NCBI GenBank assembly: GCA_015067185.1
Contig: SVMZ01000004.1
Span: 1-64,000, forward strand
Origin: Oscillospiraceae bacterium
Lineage (GTDB): Bacteria; Bacillota; Clostridia; Oscillospirales; Ruminococcaceae
Direction of reading: 5' to 3'
Length of the DNA stretch: 64,000 nt
In this document: positions 25,564 through 33,365 of the stretch, piece by piece
How positions within the stretch are numbered: position 1 is the stretch's first letter
How the letters are laid out: each line of letters opens with the position of its first letter
Notes under the pieces: model-generated
Told to the model about the DNA's origin: nothing
Databases searched by the model: none
Seen by the model: the letters and a program-made list of their open reading frames with translations, nothing else
Made by a program: the position numbers and the translations under genes

Positions 25564-26637
25564 ATGGAAAAACACACTCTCTCCCGCATCGTGAAGTTCT
25601 TCAGCCTTCTTCTGGCACTTGTTCTTCCCATAACTCTGTTTGCCGGTTGCTCCCGGGTTGTATACAACGAAAACTTCACCTATTCGGATGCCCTTGACGA
25701 CAACGGTTTTTTCAAAGACCTGAAAGCCTCTAAATATGTTACCCTTCCTGATTACAAGGGCATACCCATTCCTGCCGAAATTTTCGAAGCTTCCGAAGAA
25801 GCTCTGCAGGAACAGATTGACAGCATTCTTGCCAACTATACCAAATACGAAGAAATCACCGACCGTGCTGTTGAAGATGGAGACACCCTTAACATTGACT
25901 ATGTAGGCAGTATGGATGGTATCGAATTTGAAGGCGGCAGTACCAACGGTATGGGAACCGTTGTTACCATCGGCGTTACCAGCTATATCGATGACTTCCT
26001 TGAGCAGCTGATCGGCCACAATCCCGGAGAAACTTTTGACATTGAAGTCACCTTCCCTGATCCCTACCCCAATAATCCTGATTTTGCCAACAAGGATGCA
26101 ACCTTCACTGTAACCATCAACTATATTCAGGGTGATGCTCTGGAAACCGAGCTTAATAATGCCATCGCTATTGAATACGGTTTTGAATCCAAAGACGAGC
26201 TTCTCGCCGATATCTCCTCCTGGCTTATTGAGCAGCAGAAACTGGAGTTTTTCAATGGTGTGATCGCACAGGCTACCTGTGATAAAATTCCCGATTCCGT
26301 TATCAACTATATCATGAACAGTGATATGAAATACTACAAAAACTATGCGGAATCTTACGGTATGTCTCTGGATGAATTTCTGGCTACTTATGTCGGCTAT
26401 GATTCTATTGAAGCTTATATTGAAGAACAGCGTGCCAGTTATGAGGAGAGTGCTATAACCTATCTGGCTGTACAGGCAATTGCCGAAGCAGAAGGACTTT
26501 CGGTTTCTATGGATGATATTGCTGCTGCCGGTATGGATTCTTATCTTGAGACCTACGGTGTTGGATACATCAAACAGTATCTTCTTCAGTCTTCCATTGT
26601 TCCCACCTGGGTTGCAGACAATGCCATTCCCGAATAA
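25564..26637 (+). CDS. Exported trigger-factor-like prolyl isomerase lipoprotein
   Basis: A 357-residue lipoprotein: signal peptide with lipobox 'LFAGC' (Cys near 28), then an FKBP-type domain like that of trigger factor ('VEDGDTLNIDYVGSMDGIEF', 'GETFDIEVTFPDPY'), then a helical domain like the trigger-factor C terminus ('GFESKDELLADISSWLIEQQ', 'IPDSVINYIMNSDMKYYKN'). The ribosome-binding N domain is replaced by the lipoprotein signal, so it should work outside the membrane as a folding factor, in the manner of PrsA. The ATG at 25564 follows AAAGG. It has its own terminator. Confidence 0.85.
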   Translation: MEKHTLSRIVKFFSLLLALVLPITLFAGCSRVVYNENFTYSDALDDNGFFKDLKASKYVTLPDYKGIPIPAEIFEASEEALQEQIDSILANYTKYEEITDRAVEDGDTLNIDYVGSMDGIEFEGGSTNGMGTVVTIGVTSYIDDFLEQLIGHNPGETFDIEVTFPDPYPNNPDFANKDATFTVTINYIQGDALETELNNAIAIEYGFESKDELLADISSWLIEQQKLEFFNGVIAQATCDKIPDSVINYIMNSDMKYYKNYAESYGMSLDEFLATYVGYDSIEAYIEEQRASYEESAITYLAVQAIAEAEGLSVSMDDIAAAGMDSYLETYGVGYIKQYLLQSSIVPTWVADNAIPE

Positions 26638-26650
26638 GATATTCTTATAT

Positions 26651-26690
26651 TCCAGTCCGGATTTTAAAAAATCCGGACTGGAAAGTTTTT
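26651..26690 (+). terminator. Terminator after the prolyl isomerase gene
   Basis: 12-bp stem TCCAGTCCGGAT with ATCCGGACTGGA (26671-26682), then AAGTTTTTC. Confidence 0.85.
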
Positions 26691-26785
26691 CACAGAATAT
26701 GGATGACTTGTTGAAAACTCTTCCTCCTCTAAATTTTCCCACTTCTCCTCTTCTAAAATTTTTTTCATTTTTTTAAATTTACCTA

Positions 26786-26814
26786 TTGACATTTTTACTG
26801 TTATATCGTATAAT
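26786..26814 (+). promoter_or_regulatory. tRNA-Ser promoter
   Basis: Full-consensus TTGACA (26786-26791), 17-base spacer, TATAAT (26809-26814), 19 bases before the tRNA. Confidence 0.85.
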
Positions 26815-26832
26815 AATTAGGCAATCCAGTTT

Positions 26833-26925
26833 GGAGATGTCGCCTAGCTTGGTCGAGGGCGCACGATTGGAAATCGTGTAGGGGTCAAAAGCTCCTCGAG
26901 AGTTCGAATCTCTCCATCTCCGCCA
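26833..26925 (+). tRNA. tRNA-Ser (anticodon GGA)
   Basis: A 93-base class II tRNA with long variable arm and encoded CCA. Acceptor stem GGAGATG/CATCTCC, anticodon stem CACGA/TCGTG with loop TTGGAAA (anticodon GGA, Ser codon UCC), T arm with GTTCGAATC. A consensus promoter and a terminator flank it. Confidence 0.95.
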
Positions 26926-26932
26926 ACACCTG

Positions 26933-26966
26933 AAAAACCGCTTAAAATAAGCGGTTTTTCTTTTTT
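26933..26966 (+). terminator. tRNA-Ser terminator
   Basis: AAAAACCGCTTA (26933-26944) pairs with TAAGCGGTTTTT (26948-26959), then CTTTTTTT. Confidence 0.9.
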
Positions 26967-27072
26967 TGTCTGTACGAATTTTGTACGAATAAGTTATTTT
27001 ACACGTTAAAAAATAAAAGCAGGGACATTTTGCCCCCACCTTTTTCTTTTATATCCTCTACATCTCCACCAA
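26967..27072 (+). repeat. Possible integration scar downstream of tRNA-Ser
   Basis: Two copies of TGTACGAAT (26971-26979 and 26982-26990) look like arm-type integrase sites. At 27061-27071 CATCTCCACCA repeats the tRNA-Ser 3' end CATCTCCGCCA (26915-26925) with one mismatch; it is identical to the tRNA-Ala 3' end. A terminator-like hairpin follows at once, as after a tRNA. No integrase gene remains. Scar status is inference. Confidence 0.4.
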
Positions 27073-27117
27073 AGAATAACCGCAACTTTGATAAGAGTTG
27101 CGGTTATTCTCTTTTTA
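27073..27117 (+). terminator. Hairpin after the tRNA-like 3' end
   Basis: Perfect 15-bp stem AGAATAACCGCAACT (27073-27087) with AGTTGCGGTTATTCT (27096-27110), then CTTTTTA. It may be the original tRNA terminator displaced by an insertion. The -35 element of the next gene lies in its 3' arm. Confidence 0.7.
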
Positions 27118-27126
27118 TTATATAAT
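27098..27126 (+). promoter_or_regulatory. Promoter of the SF0329-like gene
   Basis: TTGCGG (27098-27103), 17-base spacer, TATAAT (27121-27126), then AAGGCGGTGATG before the ATG at 27147. Confidence 0.6.
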
Positions 27127-27146
27127 GAAAATAAGGCGGTGATGAG

Positions 27147-27662
27147 ATGGGTAAAATACTTGGTTCTTGGAGTGGAATGAGAAAATACTTGGAACAGGAG
27201 ATGCTTGCGGAGTCTTTACGCGGAAGAATCAGATATGGCTGCACTTCTTATGTCGGAATGGATGGATGCCACATCTTCGAGATTTGTATAGACGGCAAAC
27301 AAGTAAAACGCTTTTCGTGGGAAACTGTTAACTCCTATTTTATTGATCATGGATATACAAGTAACAAGAACCCAAGCGGCATAAGCGAGTATTGGTCAGA
27401 GTTTTGGCCCTTACTTGATAAACACCCTATAGCGGATCGTACAGAATATACTGACGAAGAGTTTTGTAATGCTCTCGAAAAATATCGCAACCAGGACATC
27501 CAGGAAAGTCTACTCTCAAATAATCCGCTAATCAGAATGTTTGCGATTTTAGACAGAAGGGTTGGCAAGCAAACGCTTACCAAATTGGAATCTGAAGTCG
27601 ACAAACAGCCAAAGTGGTTACGACAAATATACTTACTGCGTTTTGAAGCAGAGTTGAACTAA
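27147..27662 (+). CDS. SF0329 family protein, function unknown
   Basis: A 171-residue soluble protein that I match to the SF0329 family: 'SWSGMRKYLEQEML', 'SLRGRIRYGCTSYV', and the C-terminal 'LDRRVGKQTLTKLESEVDKQ' with 'WLRQIYLLRFEAE'. The family has no assigned role. Codon use is more AT-rich (AGA, ATA, TTA) than in the flanking genes. It is a single gene just past the tRNA-Ser integration scar, so it is probably horizontally acquired cargo. The family name comes from memory of its sequence pattern. Confidence 0.6.
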   Translation: MGKILGSWSGMRKYLEQEMLAESLRGRIRYGCTSYVGMDGCHIFEICIDGKQVKRFSWETVNSYFIDHGYTSNKNPSGISEYWSEFWPLLDKHPIADRTEYTDEEFCNALEKYRNQDIQESLLSNNPLIRMFAILDRRVGKQTLTKLESEVDKQPKWLRQIYLLRFEAELN

Positions 27663-27716
27663 TGTATTTCGCCCTAACTCGATTTACTCCCCTTCGGCGT
27701 AAAATATCCCCTTAAC

Positions 27717-28526
27717 TCAAAAAGGGGGCATTTTATTCTTTAACATTTCCCAACCTACAAAATCCCTGTGGGGATCTCCCGTCTGCTTTACACGGATGGG
27801 TGTATTATCAAAATAACGTTTGAACAGTCGTGAGAAATAGTTGTAGTTTTCATATCCCAAATGGGCAGCAATATCGCAAAGTCCCATCCCGCTGCTCAGA
27901 ATAAGCTCTTTTGCTACCAGCATTTTGCGTTCATTTATAAAATCGGTAAGTGTTTTTCCCATCTCCCTCTTGAAAATGGCAGCGGTATATTCTCTGGACA
28001 GGTCTGTATATGCACTCACATCCCGCAGCGATATTTTTTCGTTCATATGCTCGTCCACATATTTTGCAATTTTTATCACATATCCGTTATTTGTACCCAG
28101 CGACACGATATCCAGAAGCTCAAACAAAATATAGTTAAGCATGTTGACAGCCTTTTCTTTGGAATGGTAATAGGGCAGCAGATGGCTTTGCGGAAAGGTT
28201 GCTGCCAGATTCCTGATCTCTGCCGAAATACAGTTTGGCATGTAGCTTTCAAAGGGCAGTTCCACATCTGGATATATATCAAAATTAAAGCTGACATATT
28301 TCACCGGCTCGGTCCCCTGCAGACGAATCCTCTCAGTGCCCGGACGCAAAAACAGGGCATCGTTTCTTTTAAGTGTAATCTTTTTCCCATCCGCTATATA
28401 GGTCATACTGCCGCTGCAGACAAAGGTGAGATCGTAAAAATCGATCCGTTCCTTGTCTATCGCACTGCAGTTGTCCACTGAAATATTGCAGTAATGACGT
28501 ATTTTTTGAACAATATAATTTTTCAT
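27717..28526 (-). CDS. AraC-family transcriptional regulator
   Basis: A 269-residue regulator. The N-terminal cupin sensor has 'LTFVCSGSMTYIADGKKITL', with 'NDALFLRPGTERI' as a later strand. The C-terminal pair of helix-turn-helix units has 'ISLRDVSAYTDLSREYTAAI' and 'GLCDIAAHLGYENYNYFSRL', ending in the usual 'FKRYFDNTPIRVKQTG'. The ATG at 28526 has GGGGTAT upstream; a longer in-frame start at 28574 is possible. It is divergent from capA and probably activates that cluster in response to a sugar. Confidence 0.9.
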   Translation of the reverse strand: MKNYIVQKIRHYCNISVDNCSAIDKERIDFYDLTFVCSGSMTYIADGKKITLKRNDALFLRPGTERIRLQGTEPVKYVSFNFDIYPDVELPFESYMPNCISAEIRNLAATFPQSHLLPYYHSKEKAVNMLNYILFELLDIVSLGTNNGYVIKIAKYVDEHMNEKISLRDVSAYTDLSREYTAAIFKREMGKTLTDFINERKMLVAKELILSSGMGLCDIAAHLGYENYNYFSRLFKRYFDNTPIRVKQTGDPHRDFVGWEMLKNKMPPF

Positions 28527-28583
28527 ACAGATACCCCATCTTAATATTGTGCAAATTTCGACTTTATAAAACAACCCTGTGCA

Positions 28584-28612
28584 TTGCCATTTGAATTAAT
28601 ATCATATATAAT
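28584..28612 (+). promoter_or_regulatory. Promoter of the capA gene
   Basis: TTGCCA (28584-28589), 17-base spacer, TATAAT (28607-28612), in the AraC/capA divergent region. Confidence 0.65.
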
Positions 28613-28672
28613 TATTTTAACAGTTCGTCACCTGTTGTCAATAACTAATTTTGTGCTAAAGGAGTTTTACAG

Positions 28673-29761
28673 ATGAAAGCTTTGCTGTTGGGCGACCTTT
28701 GTCCCGTTGAATCCAATAAACAATATTTTATTGATGGCGATATCCACGCCCTGTTTAAAGATACTCTTGATCTTTTCAATGGCAATGACATTAACATTGT
28801 CAACTTGGAGTGTGCCATTACAGAAAGCACCAACCGTATTAAAAAGTTTGGTCCCAACCTTGCCGCCCCGCTCAATACCGCCAATGTTATGAAAACAGTA
28901 GGCATTAACTACTGCGGACTGAGCAACAACCACATCTTCGATTTCGGCATTGAAGGTGCCAAGGACACCATGGAACAGCTTGATAAAGCCGGTATTACCT
29001 ATACAGGCTTTGGCGAAAACTATGAGGACTCCAGGAAAAATCTTGTTGTTGAAAAAGATGGCGAAAAAATCTGCATTATTACCGTCTGCGAACATGAGTA
29101 TTCCTATGCTTTGGAAGATCGCATGGGAAGCCGTCCTTATGATGAATACGATACGCAGGAGGATATTCGTAAGGCCAAGGCAGAAAATGACCGTGTCATT
29201 GTTATGTATCACGGCGGAAAAGAGCTTTGCCGTTACCCCTCCCCACGTCTGATGCGACTCTGCCGTGCCATGGCACGCAATGGTGCCGATGTGGTTCTCT
29301 GTCAACATACCCACTGCATTGGTGCTTATGAGCAGTATGAGGGCTGTCATATCCTTTACGGTCAGGGCAACTTCCATTTCAATAAAATCGGTATGATTGA
29401 ATCGCCTCTTTGGAACAGTCTGCTGGCTGTTAAATATGACACCAAAACCAATGAGATCGCCTTTGTCCCCATTGTCAACGATGCCCCCGGCATTACCCTT
29501 GCCAAAGGAGAAGAAAAGGAAACCATCCTCGCTGAGTTTGCCCAGAGGAACAAAGAAGTTAAAAACGGAGAATGGAAAAAAGGCTGGCACGCTTTCTGTA
29601 CGGAAAGTGCTCCATCTTACCTCAAAGTTCTTGAAAAAGTCTGTACTGAAAATGCCACCGAAACAGAAAATGCTCATTTTGGACATTATCTTGACTGTGA
29701 AGCTCATACCGATGTCTGGCGTGAATTGTTCCCTACCTATAACCAGACTAACGAAAAATAA
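28673..29761 (+). CDS. CapA-family metallophosphoesterase-like protein
   Basis: A 362-residue protein of the CapA/PGA_cap family: 'LLGDLCP', 'INIVNLECAITES', 'YCGLSNNHIFDFGIEGAKDT', 'VIVMYHGGKEL', 'GADVVLCQHTHCIGAYEQYE' and 'ILYGQGNFHFN'. These are the metal-binding blocks of the family. CapA proteins are linked to poly-gamma-glutamate or other envelope polymers; this one has no membrane helix or signal, so a cytosolic phosphoesterase role is as likely. AAAGGAG precedes the ATG. Confidence 0.88.
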   Translation: MKALLLGDLCPVESNKQYFIDGDIHALFKDTLDLFNGNDINIVNLECAITESTNRIKKFGPNLAAPLNTANVMKTVGINYCGLSNNHIFDFGIEGAKDTMEQLDKAGITYTGFGENYEDSRKNLVVEKDGEKICIITVCEHEYSYALEDRMGSRPYDEYDTQEDIRKAKAENDRVIVMYHGGKELCRYPSPRLMRLCRAMARNGADVVLCQHTHCIGAYEQYEGCHILYGQGNFHFNKIGMIESPLWNSLLAVKYDTKTNEIAFVPIVNDAPGITLAKGEEKETILAEFAQRNKEVKNGEWKKGWHAFCTESAPSYLKVLEKVCTENATETENAHFGHYLDCEAHTDVWRELFPTYNQTNEK

Positions 29762-29776
29762 TCCGCATCTTCTTTC

Positions 29777-29818
29777 AAAAGCTCCTTGGGTTTTGCCCCC
29801 ACGGGGCTTTTCTCTTAC
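29777..29818 (+). terminator. Candidate terminator after capA
   Basis: AAAAGCTCC (29777-29785) pairs with GGGGCTTTT (29803-29811), with one G-T pair, then TCTCTTACTG. It may only attenuate readthrough. Confidence 0.55.
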
Positions 29819-29836
29819 TGCTTCTCCCTTTTTCTA

Positions 29837-29865
29837 TTGCAAATTTATTTTTTGTATGGTAGACT
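29837..29865 (+). promoter_or_regulatory. Weak candidate promoter of the second hexosaminidase-like gene
   Basis: TTGCAA (29837-29842), 17-base spacer, TAGACT (29860-29865), 58 bases before the ATG. The -10 element matches four of six consensus bases. Confidence 0.4.
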
Positions 29866-29922
29866 GTTTTACGATAAATAGTTTGCCCTTTACAGCCACA
29901 CACCTATCACGAGGAGGTTATT

Positions 29923-31389
29923 ATGGAAAAACGTTGGATTCTTGTTTCAGCCCGCTATGATGGTCTCGTTAAAAAAGCAGTCAATATGCTCTCCGGAACC
30001 ATTTCGGAATACATCAGTTATGTTCTTCCTGTTAAAATATCCACCACTCTCAGCACGGATGATTTGACGGGTAACAACCTCCTTGTCATCGGCTGCGGCA
30101 ATGATAACCCTCTTTTACAAGAATGCAAAACAAAAGCGTTTTTGGATCTTCCTCAGAAAACCGAAAGCTACGCTGTTTATGTGGGAGAAAACCCTCTCGC
30201 CCCGCAAAACCAAATGATCGCCATTGCAGGATATGACGAACAGGGACTTTTGTACGGCTGCATGGATTTCTGCAACAAATATTGCGGAGATATTGTCTAT
30301 CGGCATGGTGATATCTGGAGCGAAACCTTTTTTGTCCACCCCTTTGATCGAAAGCTGAATTCATGGAAAACAAGCGTTTCTCCGGCGATTCAAACCCGCG
30401 CCATCTGGACCTGGGGACATGTTATCTATGATTACCGCCAATTCTTCGACAACATGGTCAGGCTGCGCCTGAATGAAATTGTTATCTGGAATGACTGCGC
30501 CCCGCTGAATGCCGCCGAGGTTGTGACATACGCCCATTCTCTCGGCATCAAGGTCATCTGGGGATTTGCATGGGGCTGGAACACCGATTGTGAGAAAATG
30601 TTGAATGAATTAGACGAACAATCGCTTGCCACCATTAAATCATCTGTATTGCTGACTTATGAAAAGGAATATGCCGACACTGGTGCCGACGGAATCTATT
30701 TTCAATCCTTTACCGAACTTCATCAGGACAATGTAGGCGGCAAATGTGTTGCAGAATTGGTTACGGATCTGGTCAATGATGTTTCTACTGCCTTGCTTGA
30801 AAAATATCCATCGCTGCATATCCAGTTTGGTCTACACGCTACTTCGGTCAAAACCCATCTCGATGTACTCAGAAAAGTCGATCCGCGCATTCACATTATT
30901 TGGGAAGACTGCGGCGCTTTCCCCTACAATTACTCCGCCGACGAAGTAAGCGGATTTGACGAGACACTGACAATGACAAAAAGCCTGCTCTCTCTGAGGG
31001 GGGAAAACGAACGCTTCGGGGCCGTATTGAAAGGGCTGTTAAAACTTGACTGGAACAACTTCGAGCATTTTTCAGCTCCCTATATTCTTGGCGAGCGCAG
31101 TAGCATCTGCCTTAAAAAGAGACAGGCAGACAAAACCAACCTGTGGAAGATCACACAAGCCGGCTGGCTGGGACATGCCGAATATGCCCGCAGAATGATT
31201 TCTCTCATGGCAAAAGAAGGAAACACCCCCATTGTTCAATTTCTCGTGGAAGACTCCGTGTTTGAAAATGAAATTATGCTGCCTGTGGCATTGTTTGCCG
31301 AAATGCTTTGGAATCCCGATGCTGATATTCATGAATTGACAGAGCAGGTTGCAAAATATCCCTGCGTTTCTTTTGCTTCGCTGTATTAA
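29923..31389 (+). CDS. Hexosaminidase-like TIM-barrel protein
   Basis: A 488-residue cytoplasmic protein. The N-terminal 130 residues form a hexosaminidase/glucuronidase-type alpha/beta domain, ending in 'IAIAGYDEQGLLYGCMDF'. A TIM barrel follows: 'TRAIWTWGHVIYDYRQFFDN', 'RLRLNEIVIWNDCAP', 'GIKVIWGFAWGW', 'GADGIYFQSFTELHQDN', 'IHIIWEDCGAFPY'. The Glu residues in 'FTELHQ' and 'WEDCGA' are candidate catalytic acids. It shares domain order, not close sequence, with the protein at 19254-21350. No family name can be given. GAGGAGG precedes the ATG. Confidence 0.6.
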   Translation: MEKRWILVSARYDGLVKKAVNMLSGTISEYISYVLPVKISTTLSTDDLTGNNLLVIGCGNDNPLLQECKTKAFLDLPQKTESYAVYVGENPLAPQNQMIAIAGYDEQGLLYGCMDFCNKYCGDIVYRHGDIWSETFFVHPFDRKLNSWKTSVSPAIQTRAIWTWGHVIYDYRQFFDNMVRLRLNEIVIWNDCAPLNAAEVVTYAHSLGIKVIWGFAWGWNTDCEKMLNELDEQSLATIKSSVLLTYEKEYADTGADGIYFQSFTELHQDNVGGKCVAELVTDLVNDVSTALLEKYPSLHIQFGLHATSVKTHLDVLRKVDPRIHIIWEDCGAFPYNYSADEVSGFDETLTMTKSLLSLRGENERFGAVLKGLLKLDWNNFEHFSAPYILGERSSICLKKRQADKTNLWKITQAGWLGHAEYARRMISLMAKEGNTPIVQFLVEDSVFENEIMLPVALFAEMLWNPDADIHELTEQVAKYPCVSFASLY

Positions 31390-31426
31390 CTCTTAAATTT
31401 CAATTTTTCATTCAAGAGGTGTTTTT

Positions 31427-32464
31427 ATGAATTATCCGTATGTCACCCAAATCAATATCAGCGGTTTTAACACCGGACACATTCAGGGTATCGCTATCGA
31501 CACTGAGAGAAAATATCTGTATCATTCCTTCACAACCTGCCTTGTTAAAACTGATTTAAAAGGCAAGGTCATCGGTGTCGTTTCCGGACTTGCCGGTCAT
31601 CTGGGATGCATTGCATTCAATCCGGCAGATAACAAAGTCTATGGTTCACTGGAATTCAAACATGATGCTATCGGCAGTGGTATCCTTTCCCGTTTGGACC
31701 GTAATGATATTCTGGACGGCTTTTACATTGTTTCCTTTGATGTGGACAAAATAGACCGTCCCGACATGGATGCCGAAAAGGACGGCATTATGACTGCAGT
31801 TTTTCTGAAAGAAGTTTATGATGACTACAGCGCCCCCAATCACCGCTACGGCTGCAGCGGCATTGACGGTGTTACCTTTGCCCCTGCTTTTGGTGAAAAC
31901 AGCGGTAAACAATATCTTTACGTTGCCTATGGCGTCTATGGCGATATTGCCCGGGATGATAATGACCATCAAATTATTTTACAGTATGATATTTCAAATT
32001 GGGATCAATATGCCCACATGCTGAACCAAAGCTCCATGCATCGCTGCGGCCCCGAAAACCCTGATGCCAAATATTTTCTTTATACCGGCAATACCACCTA
32101 CGGTGTACAGAATCTGGAATATGATTCCTTCTCTCATACCATACTGGCCGCAGTCTACAAAGGGCAAAAAGAGGCCTTCCCCAATTATTCCATGTTCTTC
32201 ATCGACTGCAGCAAAGCCCCCAAAATAGCCGACCTGTCAGGGATTTCACAACAGGGCGAACTGTTGACCCTTGCTTCTCTCGGTGAATATGACTCCTCTA
32301 CCGGCAGCTATGGTTCCCGTTTTCCCTATGGAACCACCGGCATGATCTCCCTAGGCGACGGCTACTTTTATTTTTCTCAGGATTATCACGATGAAACCGG
32401 TTATGGCAGCAATATCCGTCTCTACCGCTTTGACGCTGAAACAGCAGAATTTACACCTGTCTGA
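31427..32464 (+). CDS. Beta-rich protein, possible beta-propeller, unrecognised
   Basis: A 345-residue protein with no signal peptide and no domain I recognise. It shows repeated short beta motifs ('HIQGIAIDTERKYLYHSFTT', 'GHLGCIAFNPADNKVYGSLE', 'DGVTFAPAFGENSGKQYLYV', 'YGVQNLEYDSFSHTILAAVY'), each pairing a 'G-x-x-F/Y' strand with a following 'Y-L-Y' strand, as in propeller blades. It starts 37 bases after the hexosaminidase-like gene and is very likely cotranscribed with it. It could be a lactonase-like or binding partner. Confidence 0.55.
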   Translation: MNYPYVTQINISGFNTGHIQGIAIDTERKYLYHSFTTCLVKTDLKGKVIGVVSGLAGHLGCIAFNPADNKVYGSLEFKHDAIGSGILSRLDRNDILDGFYIVSFDVDKIDRPDMDAEKDGIMTAVFLKEVYDDYSAPNHRYGCSGIDGVTFAPAFGENSGKQYLYVAYGVYGDIARDDNDHQIILQYDISNWDQYAHMLNQSSMHRCGPENPDAKYFLYTGNTTYGVQNLEYDSFSHTILAAVYKGQKEAFPNYSMFFIDCSKAPKIADLSGISQQGELLTLASLGEYDSSTGSYGSRFPYGTTGMISLGDGYFYFSQDYHDETGYGSNIRLYRFDAETAEFTPV

Positions 32465-32553
32465 TTTTCCACTGTTTTTTCGTTTCTGTTAAAACCTTTT
32501 CTGCAATAACACACTACCTTTCAGTTCTTCACTTTATCACCGTGTCAATTTTT

Positions 32554-32590
32554 AAAAGCGATGCCTTTTTGCATCGCTTTTATTTTTTAA
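32554..32590 (+). terminator. Terminator of the capA-region genes
   Basis: AAAAGCGATGC (32554-32564) pairs with GCATCGCTTTT (32571-32581), then ATTTTTT. Confidence 0.9.
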
Positions 32591-32610
32591 TCCCCTTCAC
32601 GCCAGATAAT

Positions 32611-32645
32611 AAAACGGAGAAGAACCAATGGTTTTTCTCCGTTTT
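32611..32645 (-). terminator. Terminator of the PII-DUF1538 operon
   Basis: AAAACGGAGAAGAAC pairs with GTTTTTCTCCGTTTT, with one G-T pair; the minus strand continues TTTTATTAT. Confidence 0.8.
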
Positions 32646-32660
32646 ATTCATTTTTTTTAA

Positions 32661-33362
32661 TCAATAATAATCCAGACCAATCACATTGTCAATGGGAACC
32701 GAGATGACAACACCCTTGGCTTTGGTGTTGATTCCGTATTTCTCGCTGATGCTCTGCATAATATCCAGTTTATGCTTGTTGAGCGCCGCAATAACAATGA
32801 TCTCCTTTTCTCCCTGTATGCTGAAATTCCATACATTGAGTTTTGTTTCATCACCGATACCGCGGCTATGCAGCACTGTTCCGCCATTGGCGCCTGCCTT
32901 TCTGGCAGTATCCATGATCTCTTCGCTGTATCCCTGTTCCACAATGACTGCGATCATGCTGTATTCCTGATCTGTCATAGCTTTTCCTTCCTTCCCTGTT
33001 TCGGATGTCTCTTCGTCAACTTCCATCTGCGCAATCATTTTAAGCATGATATTGCTTGCACCGCTAATGGGAAGGGTAAAAGCAATACCACTGTTTACTC
33101 TTCCAATTCTCAATTCTCTTCTCAGCTTAAAAAGCATCTGGTTTGCAAATTCCTTGGGCAATACGCTGATCAATACAGTTTTATCGCTGCTGCCAAGTCC
33201 AAGTATATCTACCATTTCACTGGAAGCTGTACCGATCCCGTTTAAGTGGTAATGAATCGGAATATCATTATCAAGGAATACTTCTGTTGCATTTTCTCCC
33301 AGCTTTGAATTTGCTATCAGCACCAGCATTCTGAACGCATGATTTTTTTCTTTATGCACCAC
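32661..33362 (-). CDS. Tandem PII-like (P-II family) regulatory protein
   Basis: A 233-residue soluble protein made of two similar halves. Half one (about 10-115) has 'FRMLVLIANSKLGENATEVF' and 'LRRELRIGRVNSGIAFTLPI'; half two (about 130-233) has 'YSMIAVIVEQGYSEEIMDTA', 'AGANGGTVLHSRGIGDETKL' and 'KGVVISVPIDNVIGLDYY'. The 'GANGGTVLHSRG' loop and final strand are typical of PII-like proteins. It lies 3 bases after the DUF1538 membrane gene, so the two are translated together. PII-like proteins beside transporters usually gate them in response to a nucleotide or small anion. Confidence 0.8.
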   Translation of the reverse strand: MVHKEKNHAFRMLVLIANSKLGENATEVFLDNDIPIHYHLNGIGTASSEMVDILGLGSSDKTVLISVLPKEFANQMLFKLRRELRIGRVNSGIAFTLPISGASNIMLKMIAQMEVDEETSETGKEGKAMTDQEYSMIAVIVEQGYSEEIMDTARKAGANGGTVLHSRGIGDETKLNVWNFSIQGEKEIIVIAALNKHKLDIMQSISEKYGINTKAKGVVISVPIDNVIGLDYY

Positions 33363-33365
33363 AGC

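Noticed and set aside
26779-27039. Minus-strand frame across tRNA-Ser that begins near 27039 and includes 'WRRWRDSNSRG'
   Set aside because: It is the antisense translation of the tRNA and its flanks, a well-known spurious ORF. It has no ribosome binding site.
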